A stretch of 64,000 bases of DNA from assembly GCA_015227615.1 (NCBI GenBank), contig JAALGZ010000021.1, positions 558,001 to 622,000 of the forward strand. The letters are read 5' to 3'. The position numbers and the translations under genes are program-made. The notes under the pieces were generated by a model that saw only the letters and a program-made list of their open reading frames with translations, ran no database searches and was not told the origin of the DNA. This document shows, one piece after another, positions 35,209-45,900 of this stretch (position 1 is its first letter; every line of letters starts with the position of its first letter). The stretch is from Labyrinthula sp. Ha. Taxonomy: Eukaryota; Sar; Bigyra; Labyrinthulida; Labyrinthulaceae.

Positions 35209-35511
35209 GTGAGTTTATTTACTTACAGGACATCAACTGCTTGTTTCTTTATTCAGGAAAACTTTGGAATTTTTTTTGATGAAAATATGATTGATATTCT
35301 ATATACAGATTGTAAAAATCATCAAAGAGTGAGAGCTATTCCCCATGCAAATTGTAGCAATCTACTTTTAGCAGCTCTAGCCTGCCTTGCAGCGGTATAT
35401 ATCATGTATTATCTTGATATTCATGCGGGAAATCAACAAATTTGGGATAATCTACTTATAGTATTTATTCTTATCCCTTGGTTCTCTGTTGGGTTCTCTT
35501 TTTATTCTTAA
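35209..35511 (+). CDS. Possible small two-span membrane protein or exon
   Basis: An open frame of 100 codons whose C-terminal half has two hydrophobic stretches, NLLLAALACLAAVYIMYYL and NLLIVFILIPWFSVGFSFY, compatible with two membrane spans. A pyrimidine-rich tract ending in CAG (35239-35256) looks like a 3' splice site. The real coding part could therefore be an exon beginning at 35257 that reads ENFGIFFDENMIDILYTD. No upstream exon was identified and no family was recognised. Since all other genes here are intronless, it may instead be a pseudogene fragment or chance. Confidence 0.3.
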   Translation: MSLFTYRTSTACFFIQENFGIFFDENMIDILYTDCKNHQRVRAIPHANCSNLLLAALACLAAVYIMYYLDIHAGNQQIWDNLLIVFILIPWFSVGFSFYS

Positions 35512-35915
35512 TCATATAATTTCTGATTTTTCAGAATCCGAATGCATTTTGGGAAGATAAATTCTTATTCTATGGATGAATAGTATAGACAAAACGTAAA
35601 TACAAGAGTTGTGTACCCTAAACAAAACAGAATAAACAAAGATTTATGTTCGGTGGGTGTGGCTGCTCCAATCTTAGTACTGATTCTCTTATTCTTCCTT
35701 TTGCCATTAAGCTTACAATAGCCTTACACTAAAATACCTTCACTGAAGGCGATCCTGGAAGAACCTTATGAAGATCTATTTGTATAAAGTTTTACATTTA
35801 GAGTACAAATTATCAAATTTAAGAAATCGCCTTTTGCAATGCTTTTGCACTTCCTACTAGTACTTATTATATAAGTTATTAAATCGAGACTGTTTATTTT
35901 GCACATAGGTAAAAA
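35512..35915. other. Intergenic spacer
   Basis: About 400 bp downstream of the aminotransferase-like gene, AT-rich, with no feature recognised. Confidence 0.5.
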
Positions 35916-37292
35916 TTAGGCTAAAAAAGTTGAGAACCTTTTGCGGAGTTCATCCACACTTTCAAGTTGATGAAAAGCATAACATAATCTAAAAAACCCA
36001 GGTTCAGAAAAACAACACGATTCTCCAGGAGTCAATACAACTTGGATTTCATCCGCCATTAACGCAACAAACTCGTTCTCATCCTCAAATGTTAATACCT
36101 CTTTTTCAAGCTTCTTCTTAACCTTTTCCCTCATGTCAATAATTAAATATAACGCACTAGAACTCTTCATGAACGGAATTTCAAATTCATCTAAAACAGA
36201 TTCAACTTTTCCAAGCGCAAAGCTTAACTTCTGTCTACTCTCTTCATAAAAAGAATCTAAAAACTCTTCTTCTCGTAATAATCGAGTCATAAGTAACTGA
36301 TTTAATACACTTGATCCACCTCCAAGTTGGATCATCGAAACCAAACTTTGCAACAAATTCTTGTTTTCAGTATAGATGAAACCAACTCGAGATCCAGATA
36401 AACATAAATCTTTGCTAAATCCGTACATTAGAATCACTTTCTCCCCGAGAACCCCATCCAGAATATTCACAACACTGTTAAATCGATCCTCAGTTCCCGT
36501 AAGCGGATCAACCCGCTTGGAATGTACACCAAGAGCGTAGATTTCATCAGCTAGAACATATAAATTCTTTTTCTTTGCCCAATTGAGTGCCATTTTAAGT
36601 TCTTCATCACTATAACAGGTACCTGTTGGATTCCCGGGATTAACGAGAACCAACATCTTACTCTTTGGCGAGTACGCTTTTTCCAAGCATTCTTCTGTTA
36701 ACTCAAAAGTAAATCCGGATTCATTCTTGTGAAACTTACAAAAAGCAGGTGAAACTTTGACTCCAGATCGTAATCCGAAATCACTAACTAAAGCAGCGTA
36801 ATACGGAGCAGGAACTATAATTTCTTCTCCATCTTCGCAAAGAACCCAAGAAAGAAAATCAAAGGCTTGTGTGCACCCAGCTGTAATAACTAAATTTTCT
36901 GGGTTAAACTGTATTTTCTTTTTTGTTTCTTCGTTGGGAAAATGTTTGAACAGTAATTTACAAACTTCGGATTTAAACTCTGGATGTCCAGAAAACGCAC
37001 CGTAGAAAGGTTGAAAAATATCTAGATCTGTTGATTTTATCTTATTCTCTAGCTCAACTAATTTTTGTTTAAGATGAGACTCATATAAAAGTTTGTTTTC
37101 AGCTACAAGAAGGGCTAAGTATCCATCGGGGTTTTTCTTGTCGTCATATAGGTTTTGTAAAGCCGCTTCAAAGTATTTAAAGTAGGAAAGCACTGGTTTT
37201 AACGTATTTGAACCTCTAGAGCTTAAACCGGAAACTAAAATTGTTTGTTTCTCCTCTGGTTGCTCTGTTTCTGTACTTGTTTTGTTTCCCAT
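35916..37292 (-). CDS. ACC-synthase-like PLP enzyme with N-myristoylation motif
   Basis: A class I/II (fold type I) pyridoxal-phosphate enzyme of 458 residues, closest by pattern to the ACC-synthase-like (ACCS) group. Near the N-terminus is LSSRGSN (23-29), typical of that group. The catalytic domain includes NPGNPTGT (218-225), the Asp that contacts PLP nitrogen in VLADEIYA (D249), and the Schiff-base lysine in GFSKDLCLSGSRVG (K294), whose flanks match ACC synthase SKDLGLPGxRVG. ACCS-like proteins outside plants often do not make ACC, so the substrate is open. It begins MGNKTS, a clean MGxxxS N-myristoylation signal, and is probably membrane-tethered. The highly charged protein gene lies 210 bp upstream on the same strand. 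Confidence 0.9.
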   Translation of the reverse strand: MGNKTSTETEQPEEKQTILVSGLSSRGSNTLKPVLSYFKYFEAALQNLYDDKKNPDGYLALLVAENKLLYESHLKQKLVELENKIKSTDLDIFQPFYGAFSGHPEFKSEVCKLLFKHFPNEETKKKIQFNPENLVITAGCTQAFDFLSWVLCEDGEEIIVPAPYYAALVSDFGLRSGVKVSPAFCKFHKNESGFTFELTEECLEKAYSPKSKMLVLVNPGNPTGTCYSDEELKMALNWAKKKNLYVLADEIYALGVHSKRVDPLTGTEDRFNSVVNILDGVLGEKVILMYGFSKDLCLSGSRVGFIYTENKNLLQSLVSMIQLGGGSSVLNQLLMTRLLREEEFLDSFYEESRQKLSFALGKVESVLDEFEIPFMKSSSALYLIIDMREKVKKKLEKEVLTFEDENEFVALMADEIQVVLTPGESCCFSEPGFFRLCYAFHQLESVDELRKRFSTFLA

Positions 37293-37502
37293 TGTTTTCT
37301 TTACTTTTCCTCTTAGTTTAACTTAAAATACCGAAAATTTAATTCTATTGGCTAAATATAGAATCTGGAATATTTTATTGGCTGGAAATTTCTTTGAAGT
37401 TTCACGAGTAATACGAAACAAAAAACGATCAATAAAAACTTGACAAAAAATTCCTTTGAATATTTATGACTATTGAATACTATTCAACATTGATATACAT
37501 TA
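37293..37502 (-). promoter_or_regulatory. Upstream region with two ATTGGCT boxes
   Basis: Upstream of the ACC-synthase-like start, ATTGGCT occurs at 37347-37353 and 37377-37383, spaced 30 bp, matching the box in the SerRS/Med4 promoter. In the minus-strand gene direction these read AGCCAAT, a CCAAT-box core. They lie about 55-90 bp upstream of the start codon. Confidence 0.5.
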
Positions 37503-38429
37503 TCATAACTTAATTCCCTCCTCTTCTTCAATCTCTTTCAATAACTTGTCATTCATCGCTTTGGTTTCTTGCAACTCACGCATTTTCTCTTCTTCCTCAA
37601 CCAAAGCTTCCAACTCTCGAACTTCTTCAACATCTTTCTTCTCCTCACCACCTTCAAGCTCATTCAGTTCCTTAACAAGTTCTTCCTCATTAACATTCTT
37701 CTCTTTGCCAAAATCCAACAGCTTGCCATGTTCTTCTTTCAATTCATCAGTTCTTTCTTCTTTCTTCTTCGCCAACTTTTCCTTTCTCAACTCTTGATTT
37801 TTCTTCAACTCTTCTTTTTTCTCTTTCTGAATCTCTTTTCGTTTTGCTTTTTTCTCTTCAACTTCTTTAATCCTCTCAGGTTTCTGATAATTCCGCATAC
37901 TTTCCTGCCTTTTTACAGTTATCTTCTCAACCTTTTTTATTGTTTCTGCCTTTTTTTCACTCTTTTGCTGTAAAATCATATTTTCTTTTTCTCTCAGCGC
38001 TTTCTCCTTTTTTATATTTTCAAGTTCTTTTTTTCTTAATCTCTCCTCTTTGGCTTTTTCCCTTTCTTTTTTTCTCTCTTCTCTCTGCAGTTTAAAATTT
38101 GCTTTTCGTTCTTCTGCTCTCTTTTGCCTTTCTACTTTTATTTGTTGACGTTCTTTTCTCTTTGTCTCTTGCTTCAACTGCAGAACAGATCCGTAATTCA
38201 AATCAGTAATTGACACCTTTTGACCACTTCCAAGTGAAACTTCTGCCTTCTTCAAGTCCTCAAGATCAACTTTAGATGAATTTTTTGATATTTTTCGTAA
38301 ACTTGGTGCTTCTTGTACAACCGGTTTTTCCGTGTTTTTGTCCTGTGTCTCTTGCTTTTTTTTCTTCTTCTTCCCGAATCCTCCTATTTTTCTTTCAAAG
38401 CCTGAAAGTATGCTAGACGACATATCCAT
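37503..38429 (-). CDS. Highly charged Lys/Glu-rich helical protein
   Basis: A 308-residue protein. Residues 1-85 contain a polylysine patch (20-25, KKKKKK) and the less biased segment VSLGSGQKVSITDLNYGSVLQLKQ. From about residue 86 to 250 the sequence is almost entirely K, E, R and Q in i/i+4 charge patterns typical of a long single alpha helix or coiled coil. The last 60 residues are acidic. No enzymatic domain is visible. Such proteins act as spacers, RNA-associated or cytoskeletal proteins in other organisms, but no specific role can be assigned. The composition produces long antisense open frames (37546-37973) that are not genes. It sits upstream of, and on the same strand as, the ACC-synthase-like gene. 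Confidence 0.8.
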   Translation of the reverse strand: MDMSSSILSGFERKIGGFGKKKKKKQETQDKNTEKPVVQEAPSLRKISKNSSKVDLEDLKKAEVSLGSGQKVSITDLNYGSVLQLKQETKRKERQQIKVERQKRAEERKANFKLQREERKKEREKAKEERLRKKELENIKKEKALREKENMILQQKSEKKAETIKKVEKITVKRQESMRNYQKPERIKEVEEKKAKRKEIQKEKKEELKKNQELRKEKLAKKKEERTDELKEEHGKLLDFGKEKNVNEEELVKELNELEGGEEKKDVEEVRELEALVEEEEKMRELQETKAMNDKLLKEIEEEEGIKL

Positions 38430-41400
38430 GAAAACAATTTTTTAGAAAGATGTTAATTTTTTTGTTATTTATTTTCTGAACCTGCAAAGTAAAGCAATAG
38501 AAGTCTTAAATTGAGTTTTATGTTAAGTTCCAGTTTTATTTGAACTGCGTTTGTTTCATTTTTAACTATATTTTGGGAAAATCCCGTTTGATATGCTTCG
38601 TATGTATTCGCTAGGACATATTATGCATGTTGACAGATATTCGAATAACCTGTCTTCTAGACTACAAGTAGATGGTAAAGACGTATAAAATGTGGATATA
38701 AGAAAAAAAAATCACATAGTATATACATATCTTTAACGCATAAAAGGTCTTCCAGCTCCTAACTATGATCTAGATCTTGTTATATTACACTTTCTTTCTT
38801 GAATAAGATATCACAAAGAAGTAGTTTGTTTTACGCAGAGCAAGCTGATCGGCAGTAAAGTATTGGTTCTAGATTATTAGCTTTCTACACTTAGCCCTCC
38901 ATTAATATTCTTCAATGTTTCTTGATTTGCTAAGAAGTATAAACTGCAAAAGCATACTTATTGCTCTAGGAAACCGGTTTGATCCAGATTCTTAACAAAG
39001 AGAAAAAATGTCGGGCTGCTTTCTTTAATAATTATGAACACTAAAAATCATCTATATACTTAAACTTAATAGCCGCTTTTAGCATTTAAAATATAAAGCT
39101 GCCAAGCTATTAAGTTCAGCGTTGAAATCCAGACCATCTTCAGTCTTACATTTTCAATGAGACGCCTTTCTGTATTCATACAATGGAGCTTCTTTACTTA
39201 CATTCTCCAGACATAAAAGAGAAACAAATACCTACTGACCTAATCATAAAAAATTCTGAGTTTCTTTCCAAGACTCTAAATGGTGCTACTAGTAAGGATT
39301 AATAATAATTCAGCGAAATATTTTGTCATATTCTTAGTATATATGTTTGTTAAAAATTCAGCAATGATTTTTCCTATATTTTGGCAACTAGTGATTGTTA
39401 ACATTAAATTATGTTATAGGATCAAAGGCATAATTAATAATTTAGCTGCTTAAATTTTTACTGTATGAATACTCTCTTAAGTTAGTCCTATGGCTTGCAT
39501 GGAGTATACCCCAAGATAATTTCAAGGAAGATTAGACATTGTAGGGCAATTTGCATACGATGCAAGAAATGAAAAAGTTCTTTTAGCTTGACTGACCCTA
39601 AGTTTAATGATAATCGTTGAAAACTACAATTATACCAGTATAGTATAACAGTCATCAAAGTCCAAGTATCTTTGAAATGATCGGAATAACTGCAACTATT
39701 GTTTTCAACAAGTTTCTACCAGATGGGGCATAAATTTATACCACAAGAAACTAACTGTATAGCTTTTGGCCTATTACTATGACCACTATTATAAACTTGC
39801 AGGATTACCTGGGGAAAGGGCAGAATTTTCTGAATTGGGAAAACATACTTCAATCCATAACTAATTTTTGGCGGAAAAAAATTCCCAATTATGTCCAGCA
39901 AAGTATTTCATGTTTGCACATCATGTAGAATCTCTAACAAAATCGTTCTATTAGAATAAGTAGCCTCAAAGCAGGTAACCATCTTCAAATGAAAACCGAC
40001 TATTCTTAGAACCCTTCTGCAACGTACTGGATTAGTAGTCTCCAAACTTTAAGTAACCCCTTGTTGCATCTTCAACCAATGAAATCCTGTAATGGTCGAA
40101 TTAGGTGTAACTTTCTACACAGATTGCATGTTTTCAGAAAGGTTTCAATAATTTTACACTTTCATTATGAACCATATTAGCTCAATGGAAATGATTATCG
40201 GAATGTAGATCCCAAATTGTAAGTAAATTGCCTAAAATTAACCTTATCCAGTTTTTTTCTTTGATTATGGTTGCTGGAGCCGCATTGTTCAGAAGAATTG
40301 TCAGATAACTTTTTCCATGTCAAATTTCAAGTACTGCAGCAATGAAATTCACAATTCATGTATCAAGACCTTTTCCCATTTATCCAAAATAAGTAAGGAG
40401 TTTAACTTCGCGAAGTTCTTCAATGATTACACCCAAATATTAAGAGCTAGTTCTCTTAAATTTGATTGGTTGCAGGTAGTCGTGTAGCATTATGATGACC
40501 ATCCTCTGCATCCGAAAGAAAACCGATTATATCTTTGCTTATCAACAGAGATTATGTCTTTTCGCTGCCCAACTAATCTTCTAGTTTTGTAAACGATGAT
40601 TTTTTGCTTGACTTAATACTTTATTAAGTTTGCTTCAAAATATTATTGAAATATGTTTATGGTCGTGTATTACATGCAACGCCTCACTGTCTGTGGTAAT
40701 ACTTATATAAAAATCAAATTTCGAAATAAATTTCAATGTTAATGTGCTTATTGTAAGTTCTGAATTAAACTCTAATTATTCCTAAAGGAACCCTAAGAGT
40801 TAGACAAGTAATTGTCCGTATCGTCTATATGTGTATGAGGATAAGTATATTAAATTAAATTTACTGAAAGAGTTTGAAAAGAGCTTTAAAATGATATAAG
40901 TAACGTTTTCTAACTCCCAGTAGTTGTTGAGATATTGAGGTTTTACGATCTGTTGTTTCCGGTGCTTATGTATTAGTAAAAATGTATTATGTAAAGTTGC
41001 ACCAATTGTGCAGTAATGTAATATTGTATTATAACTATGTAAAGTGTAAACAGTCAGTATGGAGAGAGTCGTACACTCAACTGCTTAGTGTCTGACTCTA
41101 AGTGTGTGTCGGTTATGATGCATAAGGTAGAACTTGTCCGTCCTTTATTCACGGAACCCAGTATTTATCTATGCGGTTGATCCTGCACAAAAATTTTCTC
41201 AACCTGCTTCTTACACCAAGAGTTCTCGTAATAGCTTTAAATCTATATCCCAAGTCTTTAGTTTAAGTAATATTTTTTCTGCTCTGTGGGGACTCATTTG
41301 TTACATTCTTGCTTTTCTTCTATATTAGTAGGATTTATACAATTTTCTGCACCATTTTGCAAGGGGGTTTGCCCCCTTGAAACTGGAATTATTGTATGCT

Positions 41401-42919
41401 TAAAAAATAATCAAAATTCTTAAGCGAAGCTGAGGTAGTTTCTTCCATGTTGTAGAAACTTATGCCCCATATGGTAGAAATATGTTGAAAAAAAGGTAGC
41501 TGTATTTATTGATTAGACCAAACAAGCGTAAGCATTATGTAGAGCTAAACTTCTCTTCTACCCCACTCCAAGAGAAAACGAGGTTTGGTTTTCAGACCTG
41601 GCAAAACTATCCACTAGTGAGTATCCCGTTAATCTTGAACAAGAGTGGATTTTGCTTCGAGAAAAATGCCCACTCACAGGATGCATCATTTGATGGTGTC
41701 AAGTATCACTTAAAACTTTTGTTTTAAGTTTATAAATTCAAAACTATTGCTACTTACAATTAATGGTGTCTAGTTTTTATTCCCCAGCTATTATGACATG
41801 AATTCTCTAATCTAAGTAATAATAAGTCTACGAACATTATTTAAGCCCATACTTCAAACTTTTTTTGAATTTTATATTTCCAATTTACAGTATATGACAC
41901 TCTACTATCAGCTCTATCAAATTAAGAGTTAATATATATTAAAATAATATTCTAGGTGGCCATATTAACGCAATAATGTCTAAAATAGCTGCGGTATACA
42001 TCAGTGTTAGTAATAAGTCAAAATTCAACAGGTTGGACTTGTTCGCGAGCTGGTACGAGCTTTATATCTTTTCCAGGTAAAGGAATAAACATGCATATAA
42101 ACTTAGAGGTTAAGAGACCGATGAAACGTGAGCAAACACTTTTTGGTAGTACAAAGCTTCTAATTTGTGAAAAGTTTATGCTTATTATGTTCAACACGAT
42201 TTTCGATGCCCGGCTACAGATAAGTTATAAAATAAAAACTAGCGTATATCATGAACCTCCACATTTTTGCAAAGGCAGCATCAGGAAAGATACACCTGTT
42301 TTCACTAGTGCAACTGACGCTCATGAAACATTTTAACCAAGTTTGACCAGGCAGAAGAAGCATCCAAGAATTATTGAACCTGGGGAGCTTACAAAAATTA
42401 TTCAACCCTGAAGAAAACAAAGTTACTTCGAACCAGTGATGAGTTTAATGACTACTCTAAAGCAAGTTCAAAGGGTGCAGCATACCTTAGTGTTGTCTCT
42501 AGGAATTGACATAAATTTCGAAAACAAGTAGAATTTGTTCCATATCCACGAGGGATAGGCCCCCAACGTTTCATTTTTCATATATATCTTCAAAGCCTCA
42601 AAGGTCTATCCCAGATTTTGTGCTTATACTACGGGACATAACTGAGTAGTATTAGTTTAAACAAATTATTATTTATTTTTTGCGCGCAAGAATACCCAGT
42701 GGAACCCCATATGACACAGTTGAAACAAAGTATGCTTAATTTTTTAACAAAACTTGAAACCTCGACGGGATTCTCCTCATAGTTTTTGTGACAAGCCATA
42801 GATGTTAGAAGACTTGTTTGGAGAATACATAGAAGATAACACAGTAAACTGGAAGGATAGCATCTATACAATGTATATATTACCTTAAAGTTTAAGCGGT
42901 TACCAGCTGTTTAAAAAGG
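38430..42919. other. Gene desert
   Basis: About 4.5 kb of AT-rich DNA. Open frames at 39716-39901, 41134-41328, 41509-41727 and 42004-42336 lack recognisable motifs. The only structured item is a G/C hairpin at 41360-41379, just after the frame ending at 41328. Confidence 0.45.
41360..41379. repeat. Perfect 8-bp G/C hairpin
   Basis: CAAGGGGG at 41360-41367 pairs perfectly with CCCCCTTG at 41372-41379 across the loop TTTG. Runs of five G and five C are exceptional in this AT-rich desert. It resembles an RNA hairpin, but no gene with an assigned end is nearby. Confidence 0.6.
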
Positions 42920-45900
42920 CTAGAATACTAACATGGATTGATAGAAAGCTAACTGCAGATGTGGGTTCTTTGCCATAAATCTAACAAATTCTTCTGCTGA
43001 CACAACAGCAATTGTGGCTCCCTCAGTTCCAGCTCGCAGAGTAAAAGAATGCTGCTCTTCCTGCAATGTTTTGTTTATTTGAGTCGGGTTTAGTTTTGTT
43101 TCATATGCAATATAGTCAAAAGCTACACAACCGGCCCCAAACTTAAAGTTCTCTGTTTTCTGTTTGCTTTCTTCCTCGACCTCCTCCGTAGCTATAAAGG
43201 ACTGTTCATTTGGTACACTCTGTTTTCTGCGGTTTTCCTCACTAATTTCAATAATGAGGGTTCCCTCAATCACGACTAGTGCAAAGTGGACATCCCTTTT
43301 TGCTTTCCACAAATACTTTTCGTTATTGAGGTGTGCATGAGCAATCTCACCAGGTCCAAGCAGAGTTCTTTTAAGTAGCACTTGAAGCTCAAGCTTTTGC
43401 TCAAGGCGCAGTCGTTGCAAAATAGTGTTTGCATTAATTGCTTCCCAAACCGAGGTTTCAACGGCAGCATGCTTCTCAGAGTACCGTGCATTCACAATTT
43501 GAGTCATCTTCTGTGTCAACGTTTCATCTTCAATTAACAAACTCTTCACAGCGAAAAAATCCAGTTCTAAAATTTCCATATCGGTCTCTGCAACTAAACT
43601 TTCCGGAACAACTTCATCATAATACTCACCGGTTTCTCTTATCTCATCTGCATCACTTTCTTGCCTACCTGTATTTTTTGGTTCTCTTTCATCTGATTGG
43701 TCATCGGTTTCTGACAATGGCCTATTGTATTCTGGCGTGTCTCTAGTTTGATCTAAGGGTAAATCTTCATCAGATCCCTCTCTTTCAAGCATATATGCAC
43801 TACCATTAAACTCGGCAAAAGTGGCCCTGTTCTCCACAATATCTTTCGTGTCTCGTGATCTTTTATCACGTAAATATTTGTCTTCCGGACCCTGTGTCTT
43901 AGCCTCTGCGTCGTTTGTACTCATTTTCTGCTCTGACACAAAAACATGCTCTCCAAAATAATCGCCCCGTGTAAGCACACGAGTGGCTTGTGTTGTATGC
44001 ACAAAGCCATACCCAGTTCCAGATAATATAATCATAAATTTTTTGGGATCTTTGTTTATATTGTTCGTGCCATCGTAGCCTTGAATAACTTCATTTTCTT
44101 TATATCTTTTATATTGCGCCATCTGAACTAAATCTAAGGCTTTATCTATACTAAAGTGCTCAAATATCTCCATAGATCCTACAACCCGTAACCAGCGAAG
44201 AAACTGGTTTGCCTTGTTCTTTGGAAGCAGAGTATTTGAATGCTTGATTCCTGCCTTGGCAATCTTAAAACCTGCTTTTTCAGCCTTGGCCTTCTCTTTC
44301 CCAGCTATATGAACTAACTGAATATTTTTTCTTTGGTGAGAATCGAGTTCCAAAAAGGATTCAAATGGTGTGTGTAAAGGTGCTACCCCGCATTCATGAA
44401 GCACTAAGTCACTATCCCATGGGAAATCAATCAGAGCCTGAGCTCGGCCTTCTGACAAAACGCCCTTTTCCTTCAGCTGTGTAATACCAGCCTTATTATA
44501 ATAGGTATCAGCTGAATACACTATTTTTTTATTCTGATATTCGACATCAAATCCTATACACGGTATAGAGTGTAAAGAGTAAAAAAATCTAAATTTTGCA
44601 CCTTTCCAATGATGAGGTTCCTCTAAATATACAGGTTTGAAGTTAAAAAGACTCTGGATAAAAGAATCCGCAAGCCCACTAAGAGCAGAGTATTTTCTTA
44701 CAAACGAATGATAAATAGTCGCAGATGTGAATAATTCAACCTTATCATCTCTAATAAGTTTTTGAAAAGTTCCAGCATCGTGATCAGCGTGACAATGCGT
44801 CAAAATAATACCTGTGATTAACTTGGGGCGAATTCCATAGCGTTCTAACAGAGCTGACGAATGTGGAGGAGGATCAACCATCATTCCTTCTCCATCTACC
44901 CAAAGAACAAATCCCGTGGTAGAACCTTTGGGGTCAAATCCATGCGAGTTGCCTAAAATTGTAACCCCAAATTCTGGAACTTCAAAATCTTTTTCTCTTT
45001 GAAATTGATGTTTTATACTCATTGGTGCTCTAACAGCTCTAGTCATTGCGGGCCGGGTTTCATCCTCTCCATAAGGTGAGCTTCGAGTGGGTCCATTGCT
45101 TAAGATTTCTTCTATATCAACCTGGGTTGTTCTGGACTTTTCAGGTTCAAATGCTGGTCCATCAACCAGATCTTCTTCTGCGTCATGAACATATTCTGCT
45201 TCATCGTAAGAAATAATGTGATAATATTCGAGAGGATCGAGCTGTTCAGGAGAATGACTACGCAAGTACCGAAAACACTCTAAAGGATGATTAATCATAG
45301 GAATTTTTTCATTACTGTCGTCACTTATTTTCACTCTTTCATTCTTCATATTTAAAACAAAGTCTGGTTGAGCTGGCTTTTTCATAGTAGTCTTTCGTCC
45401 AAATAAATGCATTTTTTTTCGGCCTTTCTGTAACATAGATTCAGTTGGTTTAACTGCATCCAAGAACATACTATAGTCAAAAATCTCATATCTAAAGTCC
45501 GCAACATTATCAAACAGAATAACTTGTTCTTTTCCTTCTCCTAGGTAAACAAAACCGTTCTTGTCAAAAAAGTTGTATTCATTTAATTTGTTTTGTGTTC
45601 TGTAGTGCTCAATTTCCTTTTGGTGATTCGGAGCTTTCGCTTTTGTTTTTTCTAGAAGATATTCCTGGTTGGACGTAAGATATTCAGGTTCTGGACCAAT
45701 AGTACTCTCTCGTATTATTACATCTAATTGCTTTTCTTCTTCCTTTTCGCAAATAAATGTAACCACTGTACTCTTAACATAGTAACTGAAAAACATCGGA
45801 AATTCTAACTCAGCACAGCTTATACCAAGGCGAAGATTAAACTTTTCTTTTGGAATAACATAATATTTTGGAAAGTCTAGTCCTGCGTTAAGCACATCTT

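Noticed and set aside
37546-37973. Two plus-strand frames rich in Ser, Phe and Leu
   Set aside because: Antisense shadows of the Lys/Glu-rich helical protein gene, whose biased codons remove stops on the other strand.
41175-41186. GGTTGATCCTGC, identical to part of the 5' end of 18S rRNA
   Set aside because: Only 12 bases match; the flanks do not continue the rRNA sequence on either side.
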